From: Manduca sexta
Lineage: Eukaryota > Arthropoda > Insecta > Lepidoptera > Sphingidae
Assembly: GCF_014839805.1 (NCBI RefSeq)
Contig: NC_051141.1
Span: 17,554,777 to 17,618,776, forward strand
Reading direction: 5' to 3'
DNA: 64,000 nucleotides
Shown: one piece after another, positions 1 through 12,200 of the stretch
How positions within the stretch are numbered: position 1 is the first letter of the stretch
Layout: each line of letters opens with the position of its first letter
The notes under the pieces: generated by a model
Seen by the model: only the letters and a program-made list of their open reading frames with translations
Database searches by the model: none
What the model was told of the DNA's origin: nothing
Made by a program: the position numbers and the translations under genes

Positions 1-60
1 AGATCGAAAAAAAGAGATCAGGATTGTATATTGAAAATGGCGGTTAGTAAGGCGCGACTT
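1..60. repeat. Edge of dispersed repeat (AAAATGGCGG end)
   Basis: TTGTATATTGAAAATGGCGG here resembles 1030-1050 and, inverted, 4775-4790. It is probably the terminus of one MITE family cut by the window edge. Confidence 0.35.
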
Positions 61-130
61 CGTGGATGAAATGATCGATAACCTTACTTTAGTTTAATAA
101 ATAAATAAATAAGTAAAAAAAAGAAATTAC

Positions 131-207
131 CTGCAATCGGGATGCTGCGGCGAGTTCACGAGGCGTTCTAACATCACGTCGGACAGTTTCCTCAACTCAT
201 GCGCCAC
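131..207 (-). CDS. Smyd4: Smyd4 coding exon 14 (last in window)
   Basis: Acceptor CGTTGCAG, donor CAG/GTAATT, 77 nt, phase 0 in and 2 out. It encodes VAHELRKLSDVMLERLV, matching the SMYD4 C-terminal pattern of a conserved HEL-KL helix. At least one further exon lies left of the window. Confidence 0.82.
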
Positions 208-3200
208 CTGCAACGTGCACACTACGTATGTAATTTTGTTCATAGCATGTCACTTAGTCATATCCCTTCAGCCTTACGGCAGCCTTCGCAGTGCGTAACC
301 ATAGGGCCTCTGTGATTGGCTAATATTTAGATACAACAATATTAGCCAATCACAGCGGCCCTATGAAAGTCAGGCGTCAGCAATGAGAAACAGACTTGTT
401 ATCACAGCTTTACTCCGTCCTTAGATAAAAAACGTCTCTTTTTACATATTCTTTAATAGCTGCCTTAATTTGGTTAACGCAAAAAACAAGAGTTTATGAT
501 TCCTGTAAATTGATTTTGATTTAACCAAATCATTTCTTTTATAGATACAAGGTTTAAAGAATACTATAACGTCATATTTAATTTTTTATACGTAGTATGA
601 TTTATTTGACCGAGTTATGTAAAGCTAAGTCAATCCATAAACTCAACCGAATGCAACATAAAATGCAAAAAAAAATTGTTTTTGAAGACATTATTTCTCA
701 TCAAAAATTACAATAATTTACGCACGGAGAAATTATAACATCACAGGACAATAAGCGAGCGTACTAAAGAGATACCAATACACTATCTGTATTAGTGTAT
801 TATATTAATATACGACAGGGCAAGCACAACTGAATTTTGCAGTACCTGAGTATATCCCGCAAACCGAGAAACAAGGTTTCATAATTAGTAGTACGACTAA
901 CATCCAGTCCAAATAAATGATCGCAATCTCAATCTTTAATCCGATTCCGATAATGGACCAATCAATATAACTTATTTGTATGACGTCATTAAACAATTGG
1001 TCCTGATTGGTCCATTATCGCTATAGATCGAATATTGAAAATGGCGGTAAATTTCGACATCGATGATTAAAAAAACGAGTTACTTTATAATTCAATATGT
1101 TTTTTTTTTTCTTATAATTTGCACCCGTTCCAAAAAAATACATTTCACTTACCTCAACACTGAACGAGCCGAACTGGTACTCCAGACTCTGTATATTCTG
1201 CTTTATCAGCTCCACGCTTTTGCTGAATTCGCCTGAAACCAACATTGTTACAATTTTAATTTTTTAACTAAGTTTTATCTTGTCTTAGGCCGTGTATAAC
1301 TTTTTCCGGATTAAAAGAAGTAAGAGACATGTTAATCTACAGCATAATATACGTATGCGCCATATTACATACAATTATAAGTTTTAGCGTATATTTTTAG
1401 CATATCTAAATATCTATACTAACGTGAGATCTAACGTATCTCTGGTGCGGAGGCTGGACGTCCTCCTAATGTCAACTAATTTAATTCCATACTTGACAAT
1501 TACTCCCACCTTTACTTATAATGACGCAAGCAAAAAACCGTTAAACTGACTTTATAATCCACAACATTTGAAAATTGAGAAACTATCGATGCAACATCGA
1601 CTATCGTGTAATTACCGAAGTCACTTTTTCGGGTTATTTGTGTCATTGTAATTCAGGTGCGTGCTGTTTACTCAAGTCTTTGGTGAAATGAAGGCGATCG
1701 GATTTTTTCTCAATACTATGATAACATGACGCCGCATTATACTAGTGAAGACTCGATCAACCCGGACTTATTGTTGTCTGTATTTTTATAGATATGAATT
1801 CTTACCAGTGGCGTAGCGTCCATACAAACCAATTCCTACCGACTTCCCTTTTAGATTTATTTTCGTTTATCTTAATTTTTGTTATCTGTTAAATTTTGCT
1901 TCGGGTTACCTTTTGAAAAATGTCATCCTTCGCCACTGATTATGACTAATTTATTTTGTTCCTGACTCTACCCACTTTAATGAACATTCCCGAAATAAAA
2001 AATAGTTTATAGCACTCATATGTAATTTAGGTTCCAATTGACAAAATATTTTTTATAATAGGTTAATAAATTCTTCAAATCCATACAAAGTTTCATCCCG
2101 TCGCGACTTGCTGTTGGCAATCCGAAAAATTGTGAATCCGTACAACTGAGATCTGAATAATCGAGTCTTCACATTACCACTAACGGTATAAAGAATATTG
2201 ACACATTGAACGTTGACACGCCAGCACGCACGCACGCATACAAGCACGCACGCACACGCACATTTTGTTTTTAAATTCTTTCTCTTTAGAACTCTTGTAA
2301 TATTTATGTCTGGCAGAAGCTGCTAGTTGCGACACAGTTATCAATTACTACTATATTTAGCAACATAAAAGTGTGTTATTGTGACGTTTTTTTAATTTAA
2401 ATACAATCGCTTAAGTAAACATTTGAGTGTACGTACCGACGTCAGCGTATATCCTGGCGAGTCGGTCGGCAGTGGTACGCAGTGCGGTGTGATGGCGATG
2501 TAACACCTGCTGTTTGAGTTTGAACGACGCAAGCGCCTTCTCGCACCGCTCCTCAGGGGCGGAGGCACGTTCCGCTGTACGTATGAGGAAAAATATTATG
2601 TACTGTTGTTGTTACTTACAAAGATTATTAGAGTAAGTACCGCTGGCTCACTAATACAACGTTCTATATCTGATGTGCAAATTAAATTATGTTTATTACA
2701 TTGACGCTTGAAAGGCAATCGATTTCATCAAAATTTAGTAGGCACGGGTAGAAGTGGACGTACGGAACGAAATATCGACCAAGCTCCTTAAATAAGGATT
2801 TAAAAAAAAAAAGGCAATCATATTTAACCAACAATCATAATCTTTTGAGAAGAGCGATTTAAAGTTTTGTCTTTAATAAGAAAATTTATAACATTTAAAT
2901 TATTTAGTTTATAAAAATAAATTATAATATAAATATTGTCCTAGACGACGCAAAAGAATCAGACGATTCCAAATATGTATATAACTCATTTTCGATATAT
3001 ATGTCGCTTAGATATTATTGCCATTCAAATCGGTATGATTCTAAATAGTTTTCAGTGAAAATTTCCTCCGAAAGCCAAATGACTACCGTGAATCTAATTT
3101 TTACTAAATTCTTTTTTATTATACCGTCTGTAAATCTAACCTTGCGCCATGAGTTCGTCCGCCCTCTCGACTGTAGTAAGCGCCTTGGCGAGCTTGAAGT

Positions 3201-6200
3201 CGGTCTGGCACTGCTGGCAGTGGGCGCGGCGTCCGCTCCACAGCACCGGGCCCTTGCACGACTGGCACGCGTACGCGGAGAACAACGACTACACAACACG
3301 TATATGTCGACGTAATACAATTTTATTAATTAAACATGTCATAAATTGGCACCAATAAGTGTCAGTAATTACCATATTTTGTTGGTTACAATTATTCTAT
3401 CATTTTCATGAGTATAAAATGAACTTTACTGTTACTTTGATAAAAATAAGGAGTTGTAGTGTGTTATTTTTCTAAGCAACAAACTATTAATCAATATAGT
3501 TAAAACAGGGATTGTAAAGCAAACAAACTATGCCTAAATTCATTTTTACATTTATAATGAGTAATAACTTAGTTTTAACACATCTTTAAAGGGTTTAAAT
3601 TAACCACATTTCTATGTAGTGAATTATTACTCAATAAGTGTGACAGTTAATTATAAGTCGAACAAAACATAGTAAAATTCATGTTATAATTTATAAACAA
3701 TTATGATTGTGTTTTTAGAACATTTTATGAAGCTTAGAAAATAACTACAATAACGGATCTTAAAATAACGGAAAGCGGCGGAAACAACACTTATAAAAAG
3801 TATTCTAAATAATTCCAATAGTTTAACAGTGATTTAATAATCGGAATACTTTTGTAAATGCTCGTAATGAATTAACAGGCAAAAACATTTAGTGCCGCTA
3901 AATTTCATTACGGGTGTATTCCTTAATATGGAAAGTGTATTGACTCCTATGCCGTTTGTTTAAATATTGTGAGCTCGTGGCGAAAATTCAATTTATTCCT
4001 GAAATTTCGCCTGGAGCACATCAAGCAATAAGTGTGAGTATTACATTTAATTATTTTGATAGTTTGGTGTTTGTTTTATTTTGAGTGTATCATTTACAGT
4101 GTTGGTTATTTTATATTGGTCTATAATTTAATATAAAAGGCTACGCTCGTAGAATATCCATTATGAGTAACCCGATCGATGATGGTAGTGACGTCAGTTC
4201 TGCTGACGTCACTATTTTAAAAAATACTGCTGAGACAGGCGCTCCGTTATATATTTAAATTTAAATATTATATAAAGCTGAAGAGTTTGTTTGTTTGTTT
4301 GAACGCGCTAATCTCAGGAACTACCGGTCCAAACTAAAAAAATATTTTTGTGTTGGATAGCCCTTTGTGGAGTGCTATAGGCTATATATCATCACGCTAT
4401 ATCCAATAGGAGTGGAGCAGTAATGAAACATGTTGCAAAAACGGGGATAATTTATTAGTTTTGAGAGCTTCCGTTGCCTGCGCTGCGTAAACGGTTAAAG
4501 TTATGCAACAATGATGTATGACGGGATTGTTTCACTTAAAAAGTTATAAATAATATAACAAAGTCCCCCGCTGCATCTGTCTGCCTTAACGTGTTAAACT
4601 CAAAAACTACCCAACATATTAAGATGAAATTTGGTATGGAGACAGTTTGAGACCCTGGGAAGAACATAGGCTCCCGGAACAATATATAGCGTGACTTTTA
4701 TAACGGAAAAGTTTAGCCCGAAAAACTTTATAACGCGGGTGGAGCCGCGGGCAAAAGCTAGTATTTAAATAAACATTTACCGCCATTTTTTTTAAATTAT
4801 TTCCATCGCTTTTATCGACTTCGTCAAAAATTTACCAATCAGAATAAATTATTTTGACACGTTCGCAAATGACTTATCTTGATTGGTTCATTTTCGAAAT
4901 CGGATTGAGATTGGGATCGTTTATTGAAACAGCCGGTGATTTTTGAATTTAACCCAATTTGTGTATAGAGGTTGTGTATTAATTAGCTTGTTGTTGTTAA
5001 TTTGCTTTACAAACAATACTCACCACAAAGTCCCTCCTCTCTGTGTCCGTGCATGCGGTACAGTTGCACGTGAACATGTACTGCGCGCGCAGTTGTGCGC
5101 GTCGGTGCGCTGTGACGTCACGCGCGCGGTGCGGCCCGTAACAGTTATGCACCTCTGCGCCTGCGCACAACTCACGCGAACAACGCACAATCAGACGCGC
5201 ATTGTGGAAACTAAAATAAAAACAAACATGTTACAAATTCGTACAAAATTTTCCGTGAATAAAAATTACCGAGATTATTCACATACTGATAATCAGTGAT
5301 ATGCCCTTGGGATTTGAACCTGCGGACATTCGCCTCCGCAGTCCGTTCCACAACCAACTAGGCTATCGTCGCTATTGTATACATTCCAATAGTTAAATAT
5401 CATTATCACGATGCAGTGACTTTTCTCACTAACCGCGCCAACGTTCCGTTTCACTCAAATATTGTAATCATACATTTTTATCGCTCATAGACATCACTCA
5501 CGTGTTGATAATGTTGGGGTCGCAGGAGTGGTTCATCATGGCGGCAGAGGGATATATCGCGGTGGCGCGCCTCACTTCCCGCTCTGTAGCCGTGCGACCT
5601 GCCATCAGAACAACCATTGTAACATTTTTCATTGACGCTCTGCTCCTATTGGTCATAGCGTGATGTTATACAGCCTATAGTCTTTCTCATTAAATGAGCT
5701 ATTCAACATTAAAATATTTTTTTCATTTCAAACCGTGCCTGAGAGTAGCGCGTTCATACAAACAAACATGGTAAATAGTACGACTGAAGTCTAAGGTCCC
5801 GGGTTCGATTATTGGATCGGGCAAAGTGATGTTGGGTTTGTCTTGTATCAGCCCGGAGTCTGGAATTTGTACCCGATATGCCGTTAGGCTGACGACGGTG
5901 TACGCATGACGAAAAGTGCATGCACTAGTTGCGCCTCTACCTACCGCGAATAAAAGGCTTCAGTATGTCTTTCTCTCTCTCTCTGTCGCTCTCTCTCTCT
6001 CTCTTAAAAAATCTTATAGAGAATTTCTCACGTACGCAGGTTTCCACACAATATTTTCCTACCAGAGTTAAAGGAAGCGATAATTCACAAAAATACACAC
6101 ATAACTTTAGAAAAGTCACAGGTGCGTGCCCTTGAGTTTTGAATCTGCGGACATACGTCTCAAATAGCCTTACACCGCTTTTAATATAATCCTATTAAAT

Positions 6201-9200
6201 GTGATAAATAAGAGAAAATAAATCAAAAACACTTTCATGTGTTGACATGTATTGATATAGAAATGTTTTTGATGAATTTTTTTTTTTTTGGTAAACATTG
6301 ATAAAGAAAAGATATATATTGTCTATGTATAAACCTGATCATTATTGTTGAAATTATACACGGATACCAAACAAACGAACTGTTTTATTATGAGAACAAG
6401 AAACAACAGAAAAGCATTTTAAATTTTTAATTTTTAATTCTATACAGCCATTACCAATTTCTAAAGAGTAAAAAACTATAAAACTATATTCACAAGACAA
6501 AGGCAACAAAAACATTATGTCACAAACATTATGTTTAACATTCTTCCAACAATAGGGTACCGGACTCATTTTTGTTCTTTACTTTTATCAAATATTTACA
6601 TAACATAAATTATAACACAGAAGGAATTTTTAAAATCCGGTAAAAAATCAACAAGTTATAAGTCTTTGAATTTCGGTGGAAGGGGTAATTAACAAGAAAC
6701 ATAAAAGAGACGAAATATCCACATGTGACGTCATCGGGAATTACGACGCGTGCGAAAGAAAGAAATGAAGCGATATCCCCACATCGCGCCTACTTCTGCA
6801 CATTACAATATTTTAAATATGAATTACTCGCTCATTTTTTAACCAATTTTTATGCAGTTTTCGCAGCAGTGCTTCTTTTTCGTATTATTAACCATTATAT
6901 ATAGAATAATGGACAAAATCAAGCATAGGCCGGTCCCCTATTATCACCATGAACACATACCTTCCCCCTCCTCCACAGTGGCGAGGCTGAGCGCTGCGTG
7001 TCCGTTGCACACCAGCTGCCCGAGACTGCGCAGCACCACCGCCGCAGCGAACAGCCGCAGCTGCGACGCTGACATTGAGTACGGCACCCTCCCCGACATG
7101 TACTCGAAGAACGACGTGAACCGCTCCAGGTACAGCGTCAGCATCGTAGCCGTCTATAATACACAGTCATTATTACATTGCGTTACTAAATGAAACCATA
7201 TACTCGTCATCATTGCTGACATTGTGCCAAAAATCATCCATTAACCCATTTACCATCGGAATGTTAGCCGGCTAAGATGACAGCTACATGACATTACGCG
7301 TGTCACGGGAATATAACCATATACACGTTATTTTTACAGTGCGTAACAAGCTCGTAACGCATCGCGTCATGTTCAATACAATAGAAATTGGCATACAGAA
7401 TACCATTCCACACAAATTTCACGAAGATAAGACACGGCCGCGTTACACGTTTGCAGTGTTATAGAGAATAAGGCCCCTACAAGGTCTTGCTCGTTTAAAA
7501 TTAGCATTAGAAACATGGTGCATAAAGTTTACTAACCAGAGCATACTGTATATAATCAGCGTTGTTCATCTTATCAAAATTTGTGACAAGATTGAACATC
7601 CTGTAGAAAGCCGGCGTGTCATGTTTGTATATTTGCACGCTGTCGACGCGCGAGTAGCTGTTGAACAGTTGCTCGGCCGTCCGGGGTTCGGGTTCCGTCG
7701 TAGGCACCTTTGGAAAACCGTCGCTGGCGGACACTAGTAACACCCTGTAATTTAGAAATGATATTATTAAATTTTAATGGTAATATTTTAAGTGATATTT
7801 TTATACGATTAATAATGTGACGAGCAAGACGCTCGTCTGATGGTAAGTGGACTGGACACAACAGTAGCCACAATAACTAAAACTTTATTTTTATTGAATG
7901 GCACTGTACTGTCAATAATTACACTGGCTAGAATAACTACCACATTTTATAATGTGTACTAAAAGGATAGTCGAATACTTTTTTTTAAATACATTTATAA
8001 AAATGTATGTAATTACAAAACTAGCGGAAAAAAGATCTAGCAAATCGACGCAATAATAAATAAGTTACATAGCTTTGAATTTTGGTTGGAAGGGTAGCTG
8101 CCAAATAATAGAAATAGCAAACTGTGACGTAACCGAGTGTCGCCGTCCATAACACGAAGTGCGCGTGAAAGAGATGGCGTGATAACCCCTCCACGCCACA
8201 TTTGCTCACAACAATATTTCAAAGATGAATAACTGCGTTATTATAATCATTTTAGTTGCTGCTTTCAAAGAATTCGTTTTTCATTTTATTTTCTGTTTCG
8301 TAAAAATAAAATTTATGTACAAAATAAAACATAGAGAACTATTGGGCCAGCTACAACAGCTAGAATGTTATTTCTTCATAAAATGTGTGTACTTGGAACA
8401 TACCTTAAAGCTAAGTGCGCTATGCCCACAGTGGGGAAGAGGTCCGCCTGCGCTCCGACGCACTCCCAGCGGTGGAAAACGGCGGAAGCGCGCGACCGAC
8501 ACTCCGCCCCGCAGTACACGCTGCGGGAACACGCGCTGCAACTGTTGCACGAACATGTTAAAATGTCACCTTAGTTCATTATTTTGTTTCCGGCTTTACT
8601 ATGAAAGGAAGTGGACAATGAATATTTTCGAACTCCTCCCTATCTTTCTATTTGATTAATTTCGTTGCGGGATAATGACAAATAGGCGTTCCCAGAGACT
8701 TGCTGAGCTTCACCGCTCAGTATCTTAAAATGCATGCCATTGCTGATTCTGGCTGGCTTACAGGAGTTGTATGAAATGAAATAATTTATTGGAATCTGTA
8801 AAATGTTATACATTATTTAGATTCCGTCAATATTAACTCTACCACAACTTCGAAAAGCTGTTTTCACCAGAGAAGAACGGGCAAGAAACTCTGGTGTTGC
8901 TCGTTTCAAAATCAGTTCAAGGTATAAACTACAGTACATGATTCACAGAAAAGAGATTTGTTTTTTTATTGCTGTTTAGAGTAGTTCATTTATTATTGTA
9001 TTGGTTGCTGCGAGGGCGGAAACGTCTGATCTATAAGATATGACATACCCATAATTTTTTTCAGTTTTCTATTAGAGTTAACGATTTTAGAAAGGCATCT
9101 GTTCGTTAAAACGTGTACAAGTAACTCACGGTACAATATTAACAGACGACTTGCAACAGTTGTCGCAAACGGCGCTGTCGGTGCCGGTCGGCAGCGTGAC

Positions 9201-12200
9201 GCACGCGTACGGCTCCTCGGAGAACAGCACGTCGCCACGACGTGTCGCGTGACACGTCACCACGTGACGGCCCGCCGTGTCATTACGACTGGAACGTGAT
9301 TTTATCAAAAATCAACATCATCATCTATCTGAAGTCCCCTGCTGCAAGGCCTCTCCTGAAGATTTCCATACGGACATGTCAAAAGCGGCCTTCATCCAGC
9401 GTTTTATCCAATCATAAACCGACATAAACTACTAAATTCTGGTGTATAAAATTCAATTTATTTACTCTATTTGGAATTTTGTAAATGCTTAAATACCAAC
9501 AGAATACTGGTACCACCTTGTATATTATGTAGTGACGTATAGTACGATTATTAAAGTTAGTGCGTAAAACATGTTCAAGAGTTGTGCGTGTGTGTATAAT
9601 GTCAGTGAATAAACATAATTCAGTTGTCATGACGACGCACTGCTCTTGAATTGAAAACAAACTAAAATATAGTGTGATGTTCTCTTTACACCTATGTCTA
9701 TCCCATCAATTATAATATGAAATATTTTTTGTAACATACACGTTAATACTCAAGCCTTTTTATCCCCGAAGGGGTAGGCAGAGGCGCAATTGGTGCACCC
9801 ATCCACCCACTTTTTGCCGTGCGTATCCCATGTGATAGAGGGTGTGCCTATCGCCATATGAGACAAAAATTCCAGACTCCATACTGATACTGTGTAAAAA
9901 TACCCAACATCACTGCTCGATAGGGGATCAAACCTAAGATCTCGGCACTGTTAGACCAGTGGAACCAACGTAACCATTCCACTTAAACTCCAAGGTGGTA
10001 GCGACAACGCGTTTTTTCCCCACAAAAAAAAACCTACCGTAATAGAACTACGCCACCAAGGCTGTCGGTTTTTTGTAACATGCTGTATAAAATTGTATTG
10101 ATGAGTACTATGAACGTGCCAACTTTTGTAACAGCTCTATATACGGACAATAAAGGACGGCTGCACAGAGGTGTGCCTTAGATGGTTAGCATTAATCTAC
10201 TTAGACGAGAACGTCAAGGAACAGGCAAAAACGGCTAATGCTGAAGGAAGCCTTCTGTCAAAAGGATATAGGGAGATACTGTATGTCATAGAGTTTGTAT
10301 TTTGCTAATTTTACACCTTGTAGCTGCGCAGGGGCACGCTCGCTGGCGTTCGTTAGTCGTTCGCCGTCACACGCCACGTTGCCCATGTAACCGTGGACAG
10401 TACAATACACATTGTAGAATTAAGTGATTTCATATATGTGACCAATATAGACTAACTCTCTTATTCATAAACGTTATTTATTTGAACAGCCAACAAAACA
10501 TACACCGTACATAGTTTTTTTTTAACAATTCCGTAAGTAATTGCTGCAGTGCTGTTTTAATTACAGGCTGTCACAGCATGAACATATTAAATACATAACA
10601 ATAAACAATTGGCTGCACCATAAGTGCAGTATATTCTAAATATAAAACCGAATATAAAACTAAATTTAGGTTTCAACAAGCGAGTTCAATATTTTCTTTT
10701 TGAAGATAGGAAGTTATTTATCTAAGGACGAAGCATTGCTGTGATAACAAGTCTGTTAGTGCTCCGTCGTTAGATAAATAACGGTTATGCATAAGGGAGT
10801 ATGGAATTAACCACTTCTGGACTTTTATTTGCAACCTTTTGAGAGTCAAGTGAAGGATTATTGAGAATAATTTATAATAATTAGTACTCTAAATCCCCCC
10901 AAGGACAAGCTTTAAAGAGAACTGCTATGAAATACAGATAAAAGTTTAACTTAAAAAAACTCTCTTTGTAGTGCAACATCTGCCTGACTGGAAATCTCCC
11001 CTTCCATAAAGCAACATAACCACCTGTTCCTCTTTAGTGGTGTCAACCTTTACGGCGCCAAAAATATGTAATAAAAAAGTACAATTTCTTAGTGAGACAC
11101 CTATAGACTATCTAGGTTCATTGCCTATTCCCACCGATTCACCAGCAGAAACATATTCAGGTCGAAACTACTCACCGTAACTCTATAGCATTAGAGGCGG
11201 CATGGAAGTTCTCATTGAGGCCCTTGTAGCACTCCGGTATAACGCCATCCTCTACTTTCTCCTCCTCCACGATTACTTCCACCTTCCTTTCCAGGTCTCG
11301 TATGTGTCTCTCGAATTCCGCTGAGGAATATAAAATAAATATTTAATCAAATATAATGTCCAAGATACATGATCAATGGCAAGCTTAGTTGCTAATAATG
11401 CACTACTCTTCGCTGCACGTATTTTTTTATAGCTTCAATAGAATGTCGACTGACGAGAGATGATTACCTCTTAACAGTCGACACGATTATGCCGACCTGT
11501 TGGAATCGGATATACAAAGGCTGATCCCGGAACGCGAAACACTTATATGAGTCACTATGGTGGGTTTTAACACCTTGTGTATGGTAGTCGCTATCCGAGC
11601 GGATATATCCTACCACCAGTAAATATAATCGTATTGTAAATGGAACTTAACCATTTCAAGTTTTGATAACTGATAGAAGCCCATCACTGCATCAGGTAAA
11701 CATCCCTTAAATACTTTGTTTTACTTCACACACATTATAATATAATAATATCAGTCCTATAGTATATACTGTCCCACTACTAAGCACGGGCCTCCTTTAC
11801 TACTGAGAGGGATTAGGCCTTAGTCCACTACATAACCTTTAACTTTTCTAAAATAATATACACATTATTTTAGGAAAGTTAGAGGTGTGTGCCCTTGGGA
11901 TTCGAACTTGCGAACATTCGTATCGGCAGTCCATTCCACATACACATTATTTTTGACCAATACCAAGATTTCGTTGTGATTATATAACATCCGCACTAGA
12001 TTGTAAAAATACCAACCGCACTGCGCTGCAGACAGCTTCAAACTAGCGGCGTGTTGTGATGAAGCGTTAAGCGCTTCAAGCGCTTTGGTGCGCTGGCCCA
12101 GCTCTATATGACAGTCGGCGCGGCGCAGCAACAGCTTGTGACGCTGCTCGTTCGGGTAGCCGCTAGCGAGCGCCAGCTTGATGTCCGACAGGCACTCCTA

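Noticed and set aside
8225..8659. 144-codon frame on plus
   Set aside because: Antisense to SMYD4 exon 6 and running through a MITE copy.
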